Shown here: positions 1-7,237 of the stretch, in pieces
Numbering within the stretch: position 1 is the stretch's first letter
Layout of the letters: every line of letters begins with the position of its first letter
NCBI GenBank assembly: GCA_050257395.1
Contig: JBLMWU010000271.1
Location: 1-30,826 of the forward strand
From: JAIRTY01 sp050257395
GTDB lineage: Bacteria > Actinomycetota > Actinomycetes > Streptosporangiales > Streptosporangiaceae
Direction of reading: 5' to 3'
Length of the DNA stretch: 30,826 nt
The notes under the pieces: generated by a model
The model's input: the letters and a program-made list of their open reading frames with translations, nothing else
Told to the model about the DNA's origin: nothing
The model's database searches: none
Program-made: the position numbers and the translations under genes

Positions 1-139
1 AAGCAGGGGCGCCGGGCCTGCCTGGCCGCCACCACGACTGCTGCTCGACCGCCAGGTTCCAGACGAACCGGGCGTGCGCGCAGTGCCCGCGCAGTGCCGC
101 CTCCTGGGCTGGCGAGGGCAGCAGACGGTACCGGGACAT
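1..139 (-). CDS. tnpB: TnpB/IS605 OrfB-family protein, N-terminal fragment (runs off the left edge)
   Basis: Reading leftward from ATG at 139 gives 46 codons with no stop before the window edge. The peptide begins MSRYRLLPSPAQEAAL and continues with CAHARFVWNLAVEQ. This is the conserved N-terminal helix-turn-helix of IS605/IS607-type TnpB proteins (start R-L-x-P-[ST]-x-x-Q, then A-R-F/Y-V-W-N-L). TnpB proteins are RNA-guided nucleases that help retain insertion sequences. The RuvC and zinc-ribbon regions lie outside the window, so integrity cannot be judged. A perfect TATAAT hexamer ends 6 bases before the ATG and no Shine-Dalgarno is present, suggesting leaderless translation. The element end therefore lies within about 100 bases of ligA. 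Confident for family, not for activity. Confidence 0.82.
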   Translation of the reverse strand, partial: MSRYRLLPSPAQEAALRGHCAHARFVWNLAVEQQSWWRPGRPGAPA

Positions 140-240
140 GCGAACATTATATCGAAAAACCATACACATTCTGGCCCTGGGAAGGGGGGAGGGGCGCTCT
201 TTCCCGGCCTGAACGCTCGGGTTTCCGCGCCCTGCCTTCG
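140..240 (+). promoter_or_regulatory. Upstream region of ligABC; probable insertion-sequence end and promoter-bearing leader
   Basis: This 101-base gap separates the divergent tnpB fragment and ligA. Its first 30 bases are AT-rich; the rest is GC-rich with a purine-rich run (GAAGGGGGGAGGGG, 181-194) about 50 bases before ligA. No Shine-Dalgarno lies within 15 bases of the ligA ATG and no clear rightward -10/-35 pair can be assigned. Either the lig promoter lies in the AT-rich segment and was contributed or altered by the insertion, or the leader is structured. This is inference only. Confidence 0.3.
146..151 (-). promoter_or_regulatory. -10 element of leaderless tnpB promoter
   Basis: On the minus strand the hexamer TATAAT, identical to the bacterial sigma-70 consensus, is followed by GTTCGC and then the tnpB ATG at 139. 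With a transcription start about 7 bases after the -10, the mRNA would begin at or next to the start codon. No convincing TTGACA-like -35 is seen 16-18 bases upstream. The surrounding 141-170 stretch is sharply AT-richer than the rest of the window, which fits an insertion-sequence end. Confidence 0.6.
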
Positions 241-636
241 ATGAGCAGCAACTACACCTCAGAGTTCGACGACATCCCTGGCACCCGGGTGTTCACCGCC
301 AAGCGCGCCAAGCAGGGCTACTACCTGAACCAGTTCTGCATGAGCCTGATGAAGGAGGAGAACCGCAAGCGGTTCAAGGCCGGCGAGCGGGCCTACCTCG
401 ACGAGTGGCCGATGACCGAGGCGCAGAAGGACGCGGTGATCGCCCGCGACTACAACGCGCTGCTCGAACTCGGCGGCAACATCTACTTCCTGGCCAAGAT
501 CTTCGCCACCGACGGTCTCAGCTATGTCCAGGCCGTCAGCACGATGACCGGCATGTCGGTGCCGGACTACCAGCAGATGATGCTGAAGGGGGGACGCTCG
601 CCGGAGGGCTGGCGTTCCATGAAGGAAGGTAAGTAA
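241..636 (+). CDS. ligA: Protocatechuate 4,5-dioxygenase, alpha (small) subunit
   Basis: The 131-residue product starts MSSNYTSEFDDIPGT and contains the conserved alpha-subunit segments FCMSLM, DEWPMTEAQK, GGNIYFLAKI and TGMSVPDYQ. Length and order match LigA of the class III extradiol dioxygenases (LigA of Sphingobium is about 139 aa). LigA is a helical, non-catalytic cap over the LigB active site; the heterotetramer cleaves the protocatechuate ring meta (4,5) to 4-carboxy-2-hydroxymuconate-6-semialdehyde in the cytosol. The ATG at 241 is chosen because homologues begin there; an in-frame upstream ATG at 94 would run through the tnpB side and adds unrelated sequence. No ribosome binding site is obvious. 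ligB follows after 2 bases, so translation is likely coupled. Confidence 0.92.
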   Translation: MSSNYTSEFDDIPGTRVFTAKRAKQGYYLNQFCMSLMKEENRKRFKAGERAYLDEWPMTEAQKDAVIARDYNALLELGGNIYFLAKIFATDGLSYVQAVSTMTGMSVPDYQQMMLKGGRSPEGWRSMKEGK

Positions 637-638
637 CC

Positions 639-1484
639 ATGGCCCGCATCACGGCTGGCCTGACCACCAGCCACATCCCGGCCATCGGCGCCGCGATCGA
701 CCTCGGCAAGACCGGCGAGGACTACTGGAAGCCGCTGTTCGCCGGCTACGAGTGGACCAAGGCGTGGGCACAGGAAAACGTGCCGGACGTGGTGATCCTC
801 GTCTACAACGACCACGCCTCCGCGTTCGACCCGGCCATCGTCCCCACGTTCGCGCTCGGCTGCGCCGACGAGTTCAAGCCGGCCGACGAAGGCTACGGCC
901 CGCGCCCGGTCCCGATCGTGCACGGCGCCCCCGACCTAGCGGCTCACCTGGCCGAATCGCTGATCCTGGACGAGTTCGACCTCACGCTCATGTACGAGAT
1001 GGACGTCGACCACGGCCTCACCGTCCCGCTGTCCCTGGTCTACGGCCAGCCGGAGGAATGGCCGGTGAAGGTCATCCCGCTGGCCGTGAACGTGGTGCAG
1101 TACCCGCCGCCGACCGGCCACCGCTGCTTCCGCCTGGGCCAGGCCATCCGGCGGGCCGTGCAGAGCTACGGCGAGGACATCACCGTCCATGTGTGGGGTA
1201 CCGGGGGCATGAGCCACCAGCTGCAGGGCCCGCGGGCGGGCTTCATCAACAAGGAGTTCGACACCGCGTTCCTCGACCGGCTTGTCTCGGATCCGGAGGA
1301 GCTGGCGAAGATCCCGCACCTCGAGTACGTGCGGGAGGCGGGCTCGGAGGGCATCGAGCTGGTCATGCAGCTGATCATGCGCGGCGCCCTGGGGGAGCGG
1401 GCCGAGGAGCTGTACCGCTTCTACCACGTCCCCGGATCCAACACGGCGGTCGGGCACATCGTGCTGCGGCCGGCCGGCGCCTGA
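639..1484 (+). CDS. ligB: Protocatechuate 4,5-dioxygenase, beta (catalytic) subunit
   Basis: A 281-residue LigB-type (class III, cupin-independent) extradiol ring-cleavage subunit. The expected Fe(II) ligands are visible: His12 in TSHIP, His59 in YNDHAS and Glu240 in EGIEL. The catalytic acid/base His193 sits in GGMSHQLQGPR. The metal residues have the same order and nearly the same spacing as His12/His61/Glu242 with His195 in Sphingobium LigB. It works with LigA encoded 2 bases upstream to open protocatechuate (possibly also gallate or related catechols) to the 4-carboxy-hydroxymuconate semialdehyde. GAAGGAAGG just before the ATG, at the end of ligA, is the ribosome binding site. The product feeds LigC, encoded next. 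Substrate range cannot be read from sequence alone. Confidence 0.93.
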   Translation: MARITAGLTTSHIPAIGAAIDLGKTGEDYWKPLFAGYEWTKAWAQENVPDVVILVYNDHASAFDPAIVPTFALGCADEFKPADEGYGPRPVPIVHGAPDLAAHLAESLILDEFDLTLMYEMDVDHGLTVPLSLVYGQPEEWPVKVIPLAVNVVQYPPPTGHRCFRLGQAIRRAVQSYGEDITVHVWGTGGMSHQLQGPRAGFINKEFDTAFLDRLVSDPEELAKIPHLEYVREAGSEGIELVMQLIMRGALGERAEELYRFYHVPGSNTAVGHIVLRPAGA

Positions 1485-1505
1485 CACCAGGAGGAGAGCC
1501 AGAAC

Positions 1506-2456
1506 ATGCGGATCGCAGTCGCCGGAGCAGGCGCGTTCGGCATCAAGCACCTCGACGGGCTGGCCAACATCGACGGCGTGAGCGTCACGTCCGTCATCAG
1601 CCGCCGGCAGGAGCAGGCCGAGGAGGTCGCGCGCAAGTACGGCGCGCCGCACGCCGGCACGGACCTGGCCGAGGTCCTCGCGCGCGACGACGTGGACGCG
1701 GTCATCCTGTGCACCCCGACCCAGCTGCACGCGCGGCAGGCGATCGCCGCGATGCGGGCGGGCAAGCACGTCCAGGTCGAGATCCCGCTCGCCGACAGCT
1801 GGGCGGACGCCCAGGAAGTGGACCGGGTGCAGCAGGAGACCGGCCTGGTCTGCATGGCCGGGCACACCCGCCGGTTCAACCCCTCGCACCAGTGGCTCCA
1901 CCGCCGGATCACCGCGGGCGAGCTGTCCATCCAGCAGATGGACGTGCAGACCTACTTCTTCCGCCGCAAGAACATGAACGCGGCCGGCCAGCCCCGCAGC
2001 TGGACCGATCACCTGCTGTGGCACCACGCCGCGCACACCGTCGACCTGTTCCAGTACCAGACCGGCGAGGACGTCCAGATCGCCAACGCCGTGCAGGGGC
2101 CGATGCACCCCGAGCTGGGCATCGCCATGGACATGTCGATCCAGCTGCGCACGCCCACCGGCAAGATCTGCACGCTGTCGCTGAGCTTCAACAACGACGG
2201 GCCGCTCGGCACGTTCTTCCGCTACATCTGTGACAACGGCACCTGGATCGCCCGGTACGACGACCTGGTCACCGGCCGCGAGGAGCCGGTCGACGTGTCC
2301 ACGGTGGACGTGTCCACCAACGGCATCGAGCTGCAGGACCGCGAGTTCATCGCCGCGATCACCGAAGGCCGCGAGCCGAACTCCAGCGTCGCCGGGGTGC
2401 TCAGCTGCTACCGGGTGCTCGGCCAGCTGGAGACCCAGCTCGCCGCCCAGGCGTAG
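1506..2456 (+). CDS. ligC: 4-carboxy-2-hydroxymuconate-6-semialdehyde dehydrogenase (Gfo/Idh/MocA family)
   Basis: The 316-residue protein begins MRIAVAGAGAFGIKHLDGL, a Rossmann NAD(P)-binding GxGxxG motif. It carries the LigC hallmarks HVQVEIPLADSWADA, MAGHTRRFNPSHQ, MDVQTYFFRRKN, WTDHLLWHHAAHTVDLF and SFNNDGPLGTFFRYIC, which I recognise as nearly invariant in LigC. The enzyme oxidises the hemiacetal form of the LigAB product to 2-pyrone-4,6-dicarboxylate using NADP+. GGAGGAG at 1490-1496 supports the ATG at 1506, and the 21-base gap after ligB fits one operon. No ligI, ligU, ligJ or ligK follows; instead the next gene is convergent and overlaps the last 56 bases. The remaining meta-pathway enzymes must be encoded elsewhere, or the pathway stops at the pyrone. 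Confidence 0.92.
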   Translation: MRIAVAGAGAFGIKHLDGLANIDGVSVTSVISRRQEQAEEVARKYGAPHAGTDLAEVLARDDVDAVILCTPTQLHARQAIAAMRAGKHVQVEIPLADSWADAQEVDRVQQETGLVCMAGHTRRFNPSHQWLHRRITAGELSIQQMDVQTYFFRRKNMNAAGQPRSWTDHLLWHHAAHTVDLFQYQTGEDVQIANAVQGPMHPELGIAMDMSIQLRTPTGKICTLSLSFNNDGPLGTFFRYICDNGTWIARYDDLVTGREEPVDVSTVDVSTNGIELQDREFIAAITEGREPNSSVAGVLSCYRVLGQLETQLAAQA

Positions 2457-3966
2457 CCGGGCGGGCCCGGCCGGGGGCGGCGGGGCGGCCGCCGAGCAGG
2501 ATCCGGGTCAGCTCGTTGCGCGTGTCGAGAAGCTGGCTGAGCGCCGCGTCCAGGTCGGCGTCGGTCACCCGCAGCGGCTCTGCGCTGCCGCCGTCCGGCG
2601 CGGATTCGCCCTCCGCGGCCCGCAGGGCGGCCCGGCGCAGCAGTTCCTTCATGAAGGACGCGGTCACACCCTCGGTACGGGCGATCACGGCATCCGGATC
2701 GGCCAGGTCCAGCTCCAGGCTGCCGCGGTAGAGGTGGAGCAGCCGCAGCCGCGCCTCGGCGTCGGGGACCGGCAGCAGCGCCGCATGGTCGACCCGGCCC
2801 GGCCGCTGCGCCAGCGCGGGTTCCAGCAGGTCGGCCCGGTTGGTGGTGAGGACGAACGTGACGTCGAGGTCCTCACCGAGCCCGTCCATCTCGTTCAGCA
2901 GCTGGAAGAGCAGCGGATGCTGGCCCATCCCGAAGCCGCGCTCCTCGGCGATCAGGTCCACGTCCTCCACCACGATCAGCGCCGGCTGCAGCGTGCGCGC
3001 CACCGAGCAGGCCTCGCTGATCATGCCGAGCGCACTGCCGGACAGCACCACCACCGTGGTCCCGGCCAGCTCGCTGAGCAGGTAGCGGATGGTGTGCGTC
3101 TTGCCGGTGCCGGGCTCGCCGTGCAGCAGCACGCCGCGCTTGAGATGCTGCCCGCTGGCCGTCAGCCGGCGTGAATGCCGGGCCACGCCGAGCACCTGCC
3201 GTTCGACGCCTGCCAGCACGTCGGCGGGGAGGATGACCTGGTCGCGGCCGATCTGCGGGCGGTTCATGAAGCTCAGCAGCCCGCCCCGGCCGGGACCGAA
3301 CACCTCGCCGCCGAAGGCGATGACATGCCCGCGGAAGACGTTGTGCTCGACGGTCAGGCGGCGGATCTCGTCCACCGCCCGCTGGCCCTGCTCCTGGCTG
3401 GGGCAGGCGGCCTCGATCGTGACCTCTTCCGAGGCGCCGTGCTCTTCGGGGCCGCGCAGCAGCAGTGCCAGCGGCCCGGCCTCCTCGCGGACCAGGTAGA
3501 TGGCACACTGCACGCACGCCCGCGTCTGGCCGTCCGGGCCGGACGGCAGGGTGATGGTGGTGACACCGCCCAGGCCGACGTGCTGCCAGGGGCCCGGCTG
3601 GACCAGGTCGGCCAGGCTGAAATCGGTGTGCCGGAACCCCGTCAGCCCGGCGATCTCGTGCTGGCGCCCCGGTGCGGCCAGCCACGCGTCCAGCCCGCCC
3701 TGCACATTCACGTGGTCGTACCGCGGCCAGGTCGCGGTGACGATGGGCAGGCTCTGCGCGCCGTCACCGAAATGGCTGGTCAGCAGGTGCCGCACCGAGG
3801 ACTCGTCGGCCCTCGCCAGCTGCACCGCCTGCCGCATCAGCCGCCGGCCCAGCCGGGCGACATCGGCGAGCTCCGGGCGCGCGTCCTCGCTGGTTTCCAC
3901 TGGCCCCCTGCCGTAGGACGGCCGCCTGCGCGGGCCGTAACTGACCCGCCCCCGGGCAGTTCGCAT
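2401..3966 (-). CDS. AAA+ ATPase of the Cdc48/FtsH/BCS1-like type with uncharacterised N-terminal domain
   Basis: A 521-residue protein. Residues ~25-230 form an N-terminal domain I cannot name. The AAA+ module follows: Walker A GEPGTGKT (283-290), Walker B LIVVEDVD (330-337), sensor-1 TTNR (374-377) and an RPGR arginine-finger-like motif (388-391). A lid and a Pro/Gly/Arg-rich tail (about 30 residues) complete it. All ATPase residues look intact, so it is probably an active unfoldase or remodelling enzyme; the partner is unknown. The ATG at 3966 is chosen because TATGCT lies 6 bases upstream, fitting a leaderless start. A GTG at 3900 with GGGGG in front is an alternative. The 3' end overlaps convergent ligC by 56 bases, the tail being encoded antisense to the ligC end. 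Confidence 0.82.
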   Translation of the reverse strand: MRTARGRVSYGPRRRPSYGRGPVETSEDARPELADVARLGRRLMRQAVQLARADESSVRHLLTSHFGDGAQSLPIVTATWPRYDHVNVQGGLDAWLAAPGRQHEIAGLTGFRHTDFSLADLVQPGPWQHVGLGGVTTITLPSGPDGQTRACVQCAIYLVREEAGPLALLLRGPEEHGASEEVTIEAACPSQEQGQRAVDEIRRLTVEHNVFRGHVIAFGGEVFGPGRGGLLSFMNRPQIGRDQVILPADVLAGVERQVLGVARHSRRLTASGQHLKRGVLLHGEPGTGKTHTIRYLLSELAGTTVVVLSGSALGMISEACSVARTLQPALIVVEDVDLIAEERGFGMGQHPLLFQLLNEMDGLGEDLDVTFVLTTNRADLLEPALAQRPGRVDHAALLPVPDAEARLRLLHLYRGSLELDLADPDAVIARTEGVTASFMKELLRRAALRAAEGESAPDGGSAEPLRVTDADLDAALSQLLDTRNELTRILLGGRPAAPGRARPATPGRRAGSPAGRAPGSS

Positions 3967-3972
3967 GCCAGC

Positions 3973-3978
3973 AGCATA
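3973..3978 (-). promoter_or_regulatory. -10 element of leaderless AAA+ ATPase promoter
   Basis: On the minus strand TATGCT is followed by GCTGGC and then the ATG at 3966, so transcription would start at or within a base or two of the start codon. No Shine-Dalgarno is present in front of this ATG. No good -35 is seen. Confidence 0.5.
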
Positions 3979-4065
3979 GGCCGCCGCCCGCTGCCGCACC
4001 TCTGGATAAATGGCCGTGAGACGCGTGGCACCGGCGACCGCGGAAGGGGCACGCGGCCTGGGCGG

Positions 4066-4896
4066 TCACGGCTTGCGGCCGACCCCCGCCCAGGTGGGGG
4101 TGGCGGCCGCGGGCTCGCTCGCGGGCCGCCACCGCTCGACCTGAACCAGCCCGGGCGCCGCCAGCTCGAGGCCGCTGAAGAAGCGGCTGACCTCGTCCTG
4201 GCTGCGCAGGGTGTACTGCTGGAAGCTGTTCTCGTTGACGCGGTCCCTGACCTCAGCCATCTCCGGCCGGACATCGGAGGCGAGGTGGGAGATGGCCAGA
4301 TAGCTGCCGGCCGGCAGCGCGTCCATGAGAGTGGTCACGATGCCGTGCGGGTCGTCTTCATCCCCGATCGCGTGCAGGATCGCCAGCAGCAGGACCGCGA
4401 CCGGCTGGCTGAAGTCCAGGGTGCGCGCGGCCCGTTCCAGGATGGCCGCGGGGTCGCGCAGGTCGGCTTCCAGGTAATCCGTGCTGCCTTCGGGGCGGCC
4501 TGCCAGCAGGACCCGGGAATGCGCCAGCACCACCGGGTCGTAGTCCACGTACACCACCCGGCTGCCGGGAGCGGCGTCCGCGGCGACCTCATGAGTGCTG
4601 CCCGCGGCCGGGATGCCGGTGCCGATGTCGAGGAACTGGCCTATCTCCCCGTCACCGGCCAGGTAGCGCACCACCCGCCCGAGGAACTCCCGGTTGGCGC
4701 GGGCCATGTAGGCCATACCGGGGTAAATGTCGGTCGCCTTTTCCGCGGCCTGGCGGTCGGCGGGGAAGTTGTCCTTCCCGCCGAGCAGGTAGTTATAGAT
4801 CCTCGCCTGGTGCGCGACGCTGGTGTCAACCGCGTGCAGTCCGTCCTGATGGGGGGCATTGTTCCGGCCCGCACGCGGGCCGCCCTCGCTCGTCAC
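4066..4896 (-). CDS. SAV2177-family S-adenosyl methyltransferase (DUF574, Methyltransf_19)
   Basis: The start region reads VDTSVAHQARIYNYLLGGKDNF. This is the signature of the large actinobacterial SAV2177 family, whose canonical form is D-T-x-x-P-x-x-A-R-I-Y-D-Y-L-L-G-G-K-D-N-F. The SAM-binding motif I is FLDIGTGIP (about 88-96) and motif II is VYVDYDPV, whose aspartate should bind the SAM ribose. The C-terminal part (SRFFSGLELAAPGLV, then W-R-P) is also typical. The GTG at 4896 gives 276 residues, the usual family length, with GAAGG about 10 bases upstream; an ATG at 4974 would add 26 low-complexity residues. Family members are expanded in streptomycetes and relatives and have no assigned substrate. 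It stands alone between the ATPase gene and a divergent membrane-protein gene. Confidence 0.9.
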   Translation of the reverse strand: MTSEGGPRAGRNNAPHQDGLHAVDTSVAHQARIYNYLLGGKDNFPADRQAAEKATDIYPGMAYMARANREFLGRVVRYLAGDGEIGQFLDIGTGIPAAGSTHEVAADAAPGSRVVYVDYDPVVLAHSRVLLAGRPEGSTDYLEADLRDPAAILERAARTLDFSQPVAVLLLAILHAIGDEDDPHGIVTTLMDALPAGSYLAISHLASDVRPEMAEVRDRVNENSFQQYTLRSQDEVSRFFSGLELAAPGLVQVERWRPASEPAAATPTWAGVGRKP

Positions 4897-5000
4897 TTCG
4901 CCGTGCCCTTCTCGCCGGCTGCCGCCCGGTCCCCGCGCTGAGTCTATCCCCGCCACCGCCGGCGGCCAGACCACTGCGGGTTGCCTGGCAGGCTGGAGGT

Positions 5001-5429
5001 GTGAACGGGCTGCCCAGGCTGCTGCGGCGGATCGCGGTCACCGTCGCGGGGACGGTGATCATCGCGGTCGGCGCGGTGCTGCTGGTCGCGCCCGGCCCCG
5101 GCCTGCTGGTCATCCTGCTCGGGCTGGTGGTGCTCGGTGCCGAGTACGAGTGGGCCAGGCGCCGGCTCGACGCGGTGCGGGCGCGCGCCCGGTCAGCGGC
5201 TGACAAGGCGGCGGCCAGCCGGGTCGCCACCGCGACCACGATCCTGTTCGGCGCCGGCGCGATCGGCCTGGGCGGCGTGCTGATCTTCACCGACCTGCTG
5301 CCGGTGTCCGGGGTGGGCACCGGCGCGGGCGTCGTGATCGGCGGCCTGACCGTGCTCGCCACCCTGGCCTACAGCATCCGCGAGCTGCGCCGCGCGCGGC
5401 GGTCGGGCGAGCCGGCCGAGCGGCAGTGA
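5001..5429 (+). CDS. PGPGW-motif membrane protein (TIGR02611-like)
   Basis: A 142-residue protein with four hydrophobic segments: two near residues 10-50 and two near 80-125. Between the first two is APGPGLLVILLGLVVLGAEY followed by EWARR, the PGPGW-family motif of small actinobacterial and proteobacterial inner-membrane proteins of unknown role. A basic, alanine-rich loop (about 50-75) lies between the helix pairs and the C-terminus is Arg-rich, probably cytoplasmic. The GTG at 5001 has GGAGG only one base upstream, an unusually short spacing, so the exact start is uncertain, but no better in-frame start exists. It is divergent from the methyltransferase gene and apparently monocistronic. 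Confidence 0.82.
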   Translation: MNGLPRLLRRIAVTVAGTVIIAVGAVLLVAPGPGLLVILLGLVVLGAEYEWARRRLDAVRARARSAADKAAASRVATATTILFGAGAIGLGGVLIFTDLLPVSGVGTGAGVVIGGLTVLATLAYSIRELRRARRSGEPAERQ

Positions 5430-5583
5430 CCCCAGGTGTCCCGCACCCGGATCCTCCGGGGGCTGATCAGGGACTGCCCGCCGCTCGGCACACTCTGGCC
5501 ATCGCGTCAGTTACGGCAATCCGCTGGCGGGGCGATGCTGGGACGGACGCGATCGGCCCCTGACTGGCGGAGGCGAGACGACG

Positions 5584-6198
5584 ATGAACCGCTTCGAGCA
5601 AGCCGTCCACGATTGCATGATCCCCACCGCGAACCTGCTGGAGCGAACCGCGGACCCGCTGCACCGGGCGATCCTGCTCAACTTCTGGCGGCACGTGCAC
5701 CTGGAGGGATCCGGGCAGTTCGACCGGATCATCGCGCCGGACATGATGGTGGACCATCCGGTCTACCGGGTCACCTGGGGGGTCAGCCCGGCGGTCATCG
5801 AGGGCAAGGACGGCGTGCTCGGCTTCTACAACAGCGTGGGCGAAGCGGTGCTGTGGCACTCCGGCGACCGGCTCGCCGTCGCCGACTGGGGTATCTGCGA
5901 CGAGCTGACCTTCCACCAGCTCGCGGCGGGCGCGGATCTGCGGGCACTCGGCTATGACATCCCCGACCCCCAGGCGCTGTACCACGTGTCCAGCCGCCAG
6001 GCGTTCATCTGGCCCTACGACGAGCGGGCCCGGCTGATCGGCGAGAACCTCTACGAGGACAAGACCAGCCTGCAGATCGAGGAGGTCGACCCGGCCGAGG
6101 CCACCACCCCGGCCCGGGTCCGGGAGATCCACCTCGAGCGGCTGGCCAAGCTGGAGCAGGAGCGCGGCGACAACTTCTGGGTGCTCGGCAGCAGCTGA
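5584..6198 (+). CDS. SnoaL-like / NTF2-fold polyketide-cyclase-type protein
   Basis: The 204-residue protein opens with a helical region (ERTADPLHRAILLNFWRHVHLE). It continues with DRIIAPDMMVDHPVYRV, GKDGVLGFYNSV and LAVADWGICDELTFHQ, a pattern typical of SnoaL-like NTF2 folds (conserved D-H-P motif, cone-shaped barrel). Such proteins include cyclases, hydratases, isomerases and stress proteins; the reaction here cannot be assigned. The YHVSSRQAFIWPYDE segment suggests a ligand-binding strand. GGAGGCGAG at 5570-5578 supports the ATG at 5584. It ends four bases from a convergent EamA transporter gene. Confidence 0.72.
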   Translation: MNRFEQAVHDCMIPTANLLERTADPLHRAILLNFWRHVHLEGSGQFDRIIAPDMMVDHPVYRVTWGVSPAVIEGKDGVLGFYNSVGEAVLWHSGDRLAVADWGICDELTFHQLAAGADLRALGYDIPDPQALYHVSSRQAFIWPYDERARLIGENLYEDKTSLQIEEVDPAEATTPARVREIHLERLAKLEQERGDNFWVLGSS

Positions 6199-6202
6199 CC
6201 GG

Positions 6203-7225
6203 TCAGCGGCCGGCGCCCCGGGCGCCGGCCCCCGCGGCGCCCGCCGGGGCCGGGAGCGGGCGGGCCCGCGTTCCCGGCCAGCTGGCCGCCACCACCCCGC
6301 CGCACACCAGCACCGCCCCGGTCACCTGCAGCAGGTCCGGGACCTGGCCGAGCACCACCGCGGCCAGCGCCAGCGAGGCGACCGGCTGCAGGAGCAGCAG
6401 CAGCGCCGACACGGCCGCGGGCAGCCGGGCGAGCGCGTAGGTGATGGCCAGCCAGCCCAGCGTCCCGGAGCTCATCGCCAGCAGCAGCAGCCAGCCCAGG
6501 GACGGCCAGCCGGGCACCGGCCACAGGCCGCCGAACGCCAGCCCGAGCAGCAGGCAGCCCGCGGTGGCGCCCGCCGTGGCGTCGGCGATCGGGCCGGCCA
6601 CGTGCCGGGCGGGCGCGGAACTCTGCCGCAGGGTGAGCAGGAATCCCGCGTACGCGAGGGACGTGCCGAGGCCGTAGCCGATGCCCGCCAGCGGGCGGGT
6701 GCCCGCGGCCGGGTGGCTGGCCAGCCCGGCCACCAGCGCCACACCGGCCACGACCACAGGCAGGGCCAGCAGGTAGCGGCGGCCGGGCCGCTCCCGCAGC
6801 AGCAGCCAGGCCAGCAGGGCCACGAACACGACCTGCAGGTTGCCGAGCACGGTCGCGATGCCCGCTCCCACCGCGGCGATCGCGTGGTTCCAGAGCACCA
6901 GGTCCACGGAGAGGAACAGGCCGGCCGCGGCTGCGCCGGCGCGGGCCCGCCGCCCGCGCGGGCCGAGCCGCCGCCGCTCCGCCAGGGCCAGCGGCGCCAG
7001 CACCGGCAGGGCGAGCAGGCACCGGTACAGCGCGGCGTTGGCGGCGCTGGCGCGCGACAGCGTGATCAGGATCGCTGACGCCGAGATGCAGGCCGCCCCC
7101 GCGACCGCCAGCGCCACCGGCCGGCCGCGCCGCCCCGCGCCCGCCGGGCCGGGGGGAGCCGCGGTTCCGGATGCGGCGATCATCTGCCCATCCGGTGCTG
7201 GCACGGCCGCCACGCTACCGGCCAC
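6203..7225 (-). CDS. EamA/DMT-superfamily exporter
   Basis: About ten hydrophobic segments in two halves are visible, each half carrying an EamA-like repeat: ...AAGLFLSVDLVLWNHAI... in the first and ...GTLGWLAITYALARLP... in the second. A short basic N-terminus precedes them and an Ala/Gly/Arg tail follows. EamA proteins export amino acids or other metabolites across the inner membrane; the substrate is not readable. The GTG at 7225 lies 12 bases after the upstream E1 gene's stop, so the two may be co-transcribed. In-frame GTG 7204 (with a TAGCGT 7 bases upstream) and ATG 7183 are alternative starts, as the first ~25 residues are low-complexity. Confident in family. Confidence 0.85.
   Translation of the reverse strand: MAGSVAAVPAPDGQMIAASGTAAPPGPAGAGRRGRPVALAVAGAACISASAILITLSRASAANAALYRCLLALPVLAPLALAERRRLGPRGRRARAGAAAAGLFLSVDLVLWNHAIAAVGAGIATVLGNLQVVFVALLAWLLLRERPGRRYLLALPVVVAGVALVAGLASHPAAGTRPLAGIGYGLGTSLAYAGFLLTLRQSSAPARHVAGPIADATAGATAGCLLLGLAFGGLWPVPGWPSLGWLLLLAMSSGTLGWLAITYALARLPAAVSALLLLLQPVASLALAAVVLGQVPDLLQVTGAVLVCGGVVAASWPGTRARPLPAPAGAAGAGARGAGR
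6208..6230. terminator. GC-rich hairpin at convergent gene ends
   Basis: A 10-base inverted repeat (GGCCGGCGCC, 3-base loop, GGCGCCGGCC) lies just after the SnoaL-like gene and inside the last codons of the convergent EamA gene. Immediately before it, TGACCGGTCA (6196-6205) is a perfect palindrome holding both genes' stop codons. There is no T-run, as usual in high-GC actinomycetes, so termination is inferred from position. Confidence 0.5.
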
Positions 7226-7237
7226 CCGGGCCGCTGG

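Noticed and set aside
94..240. In-frame upstream extension of ligA from ATG 94
   Set aside because: It would overlap the tnpB start, adds 49 residues with no LigA similarity, and known LigA proteins start at the 241 position.
752..2233. Long Arg/Pro/Ala-rich open frame overlapping ligB and ligC
   Set aside because: Out-of-frame shadow of high-GC coding sequence; ligB and ligC in the true frame show conserved motifs.
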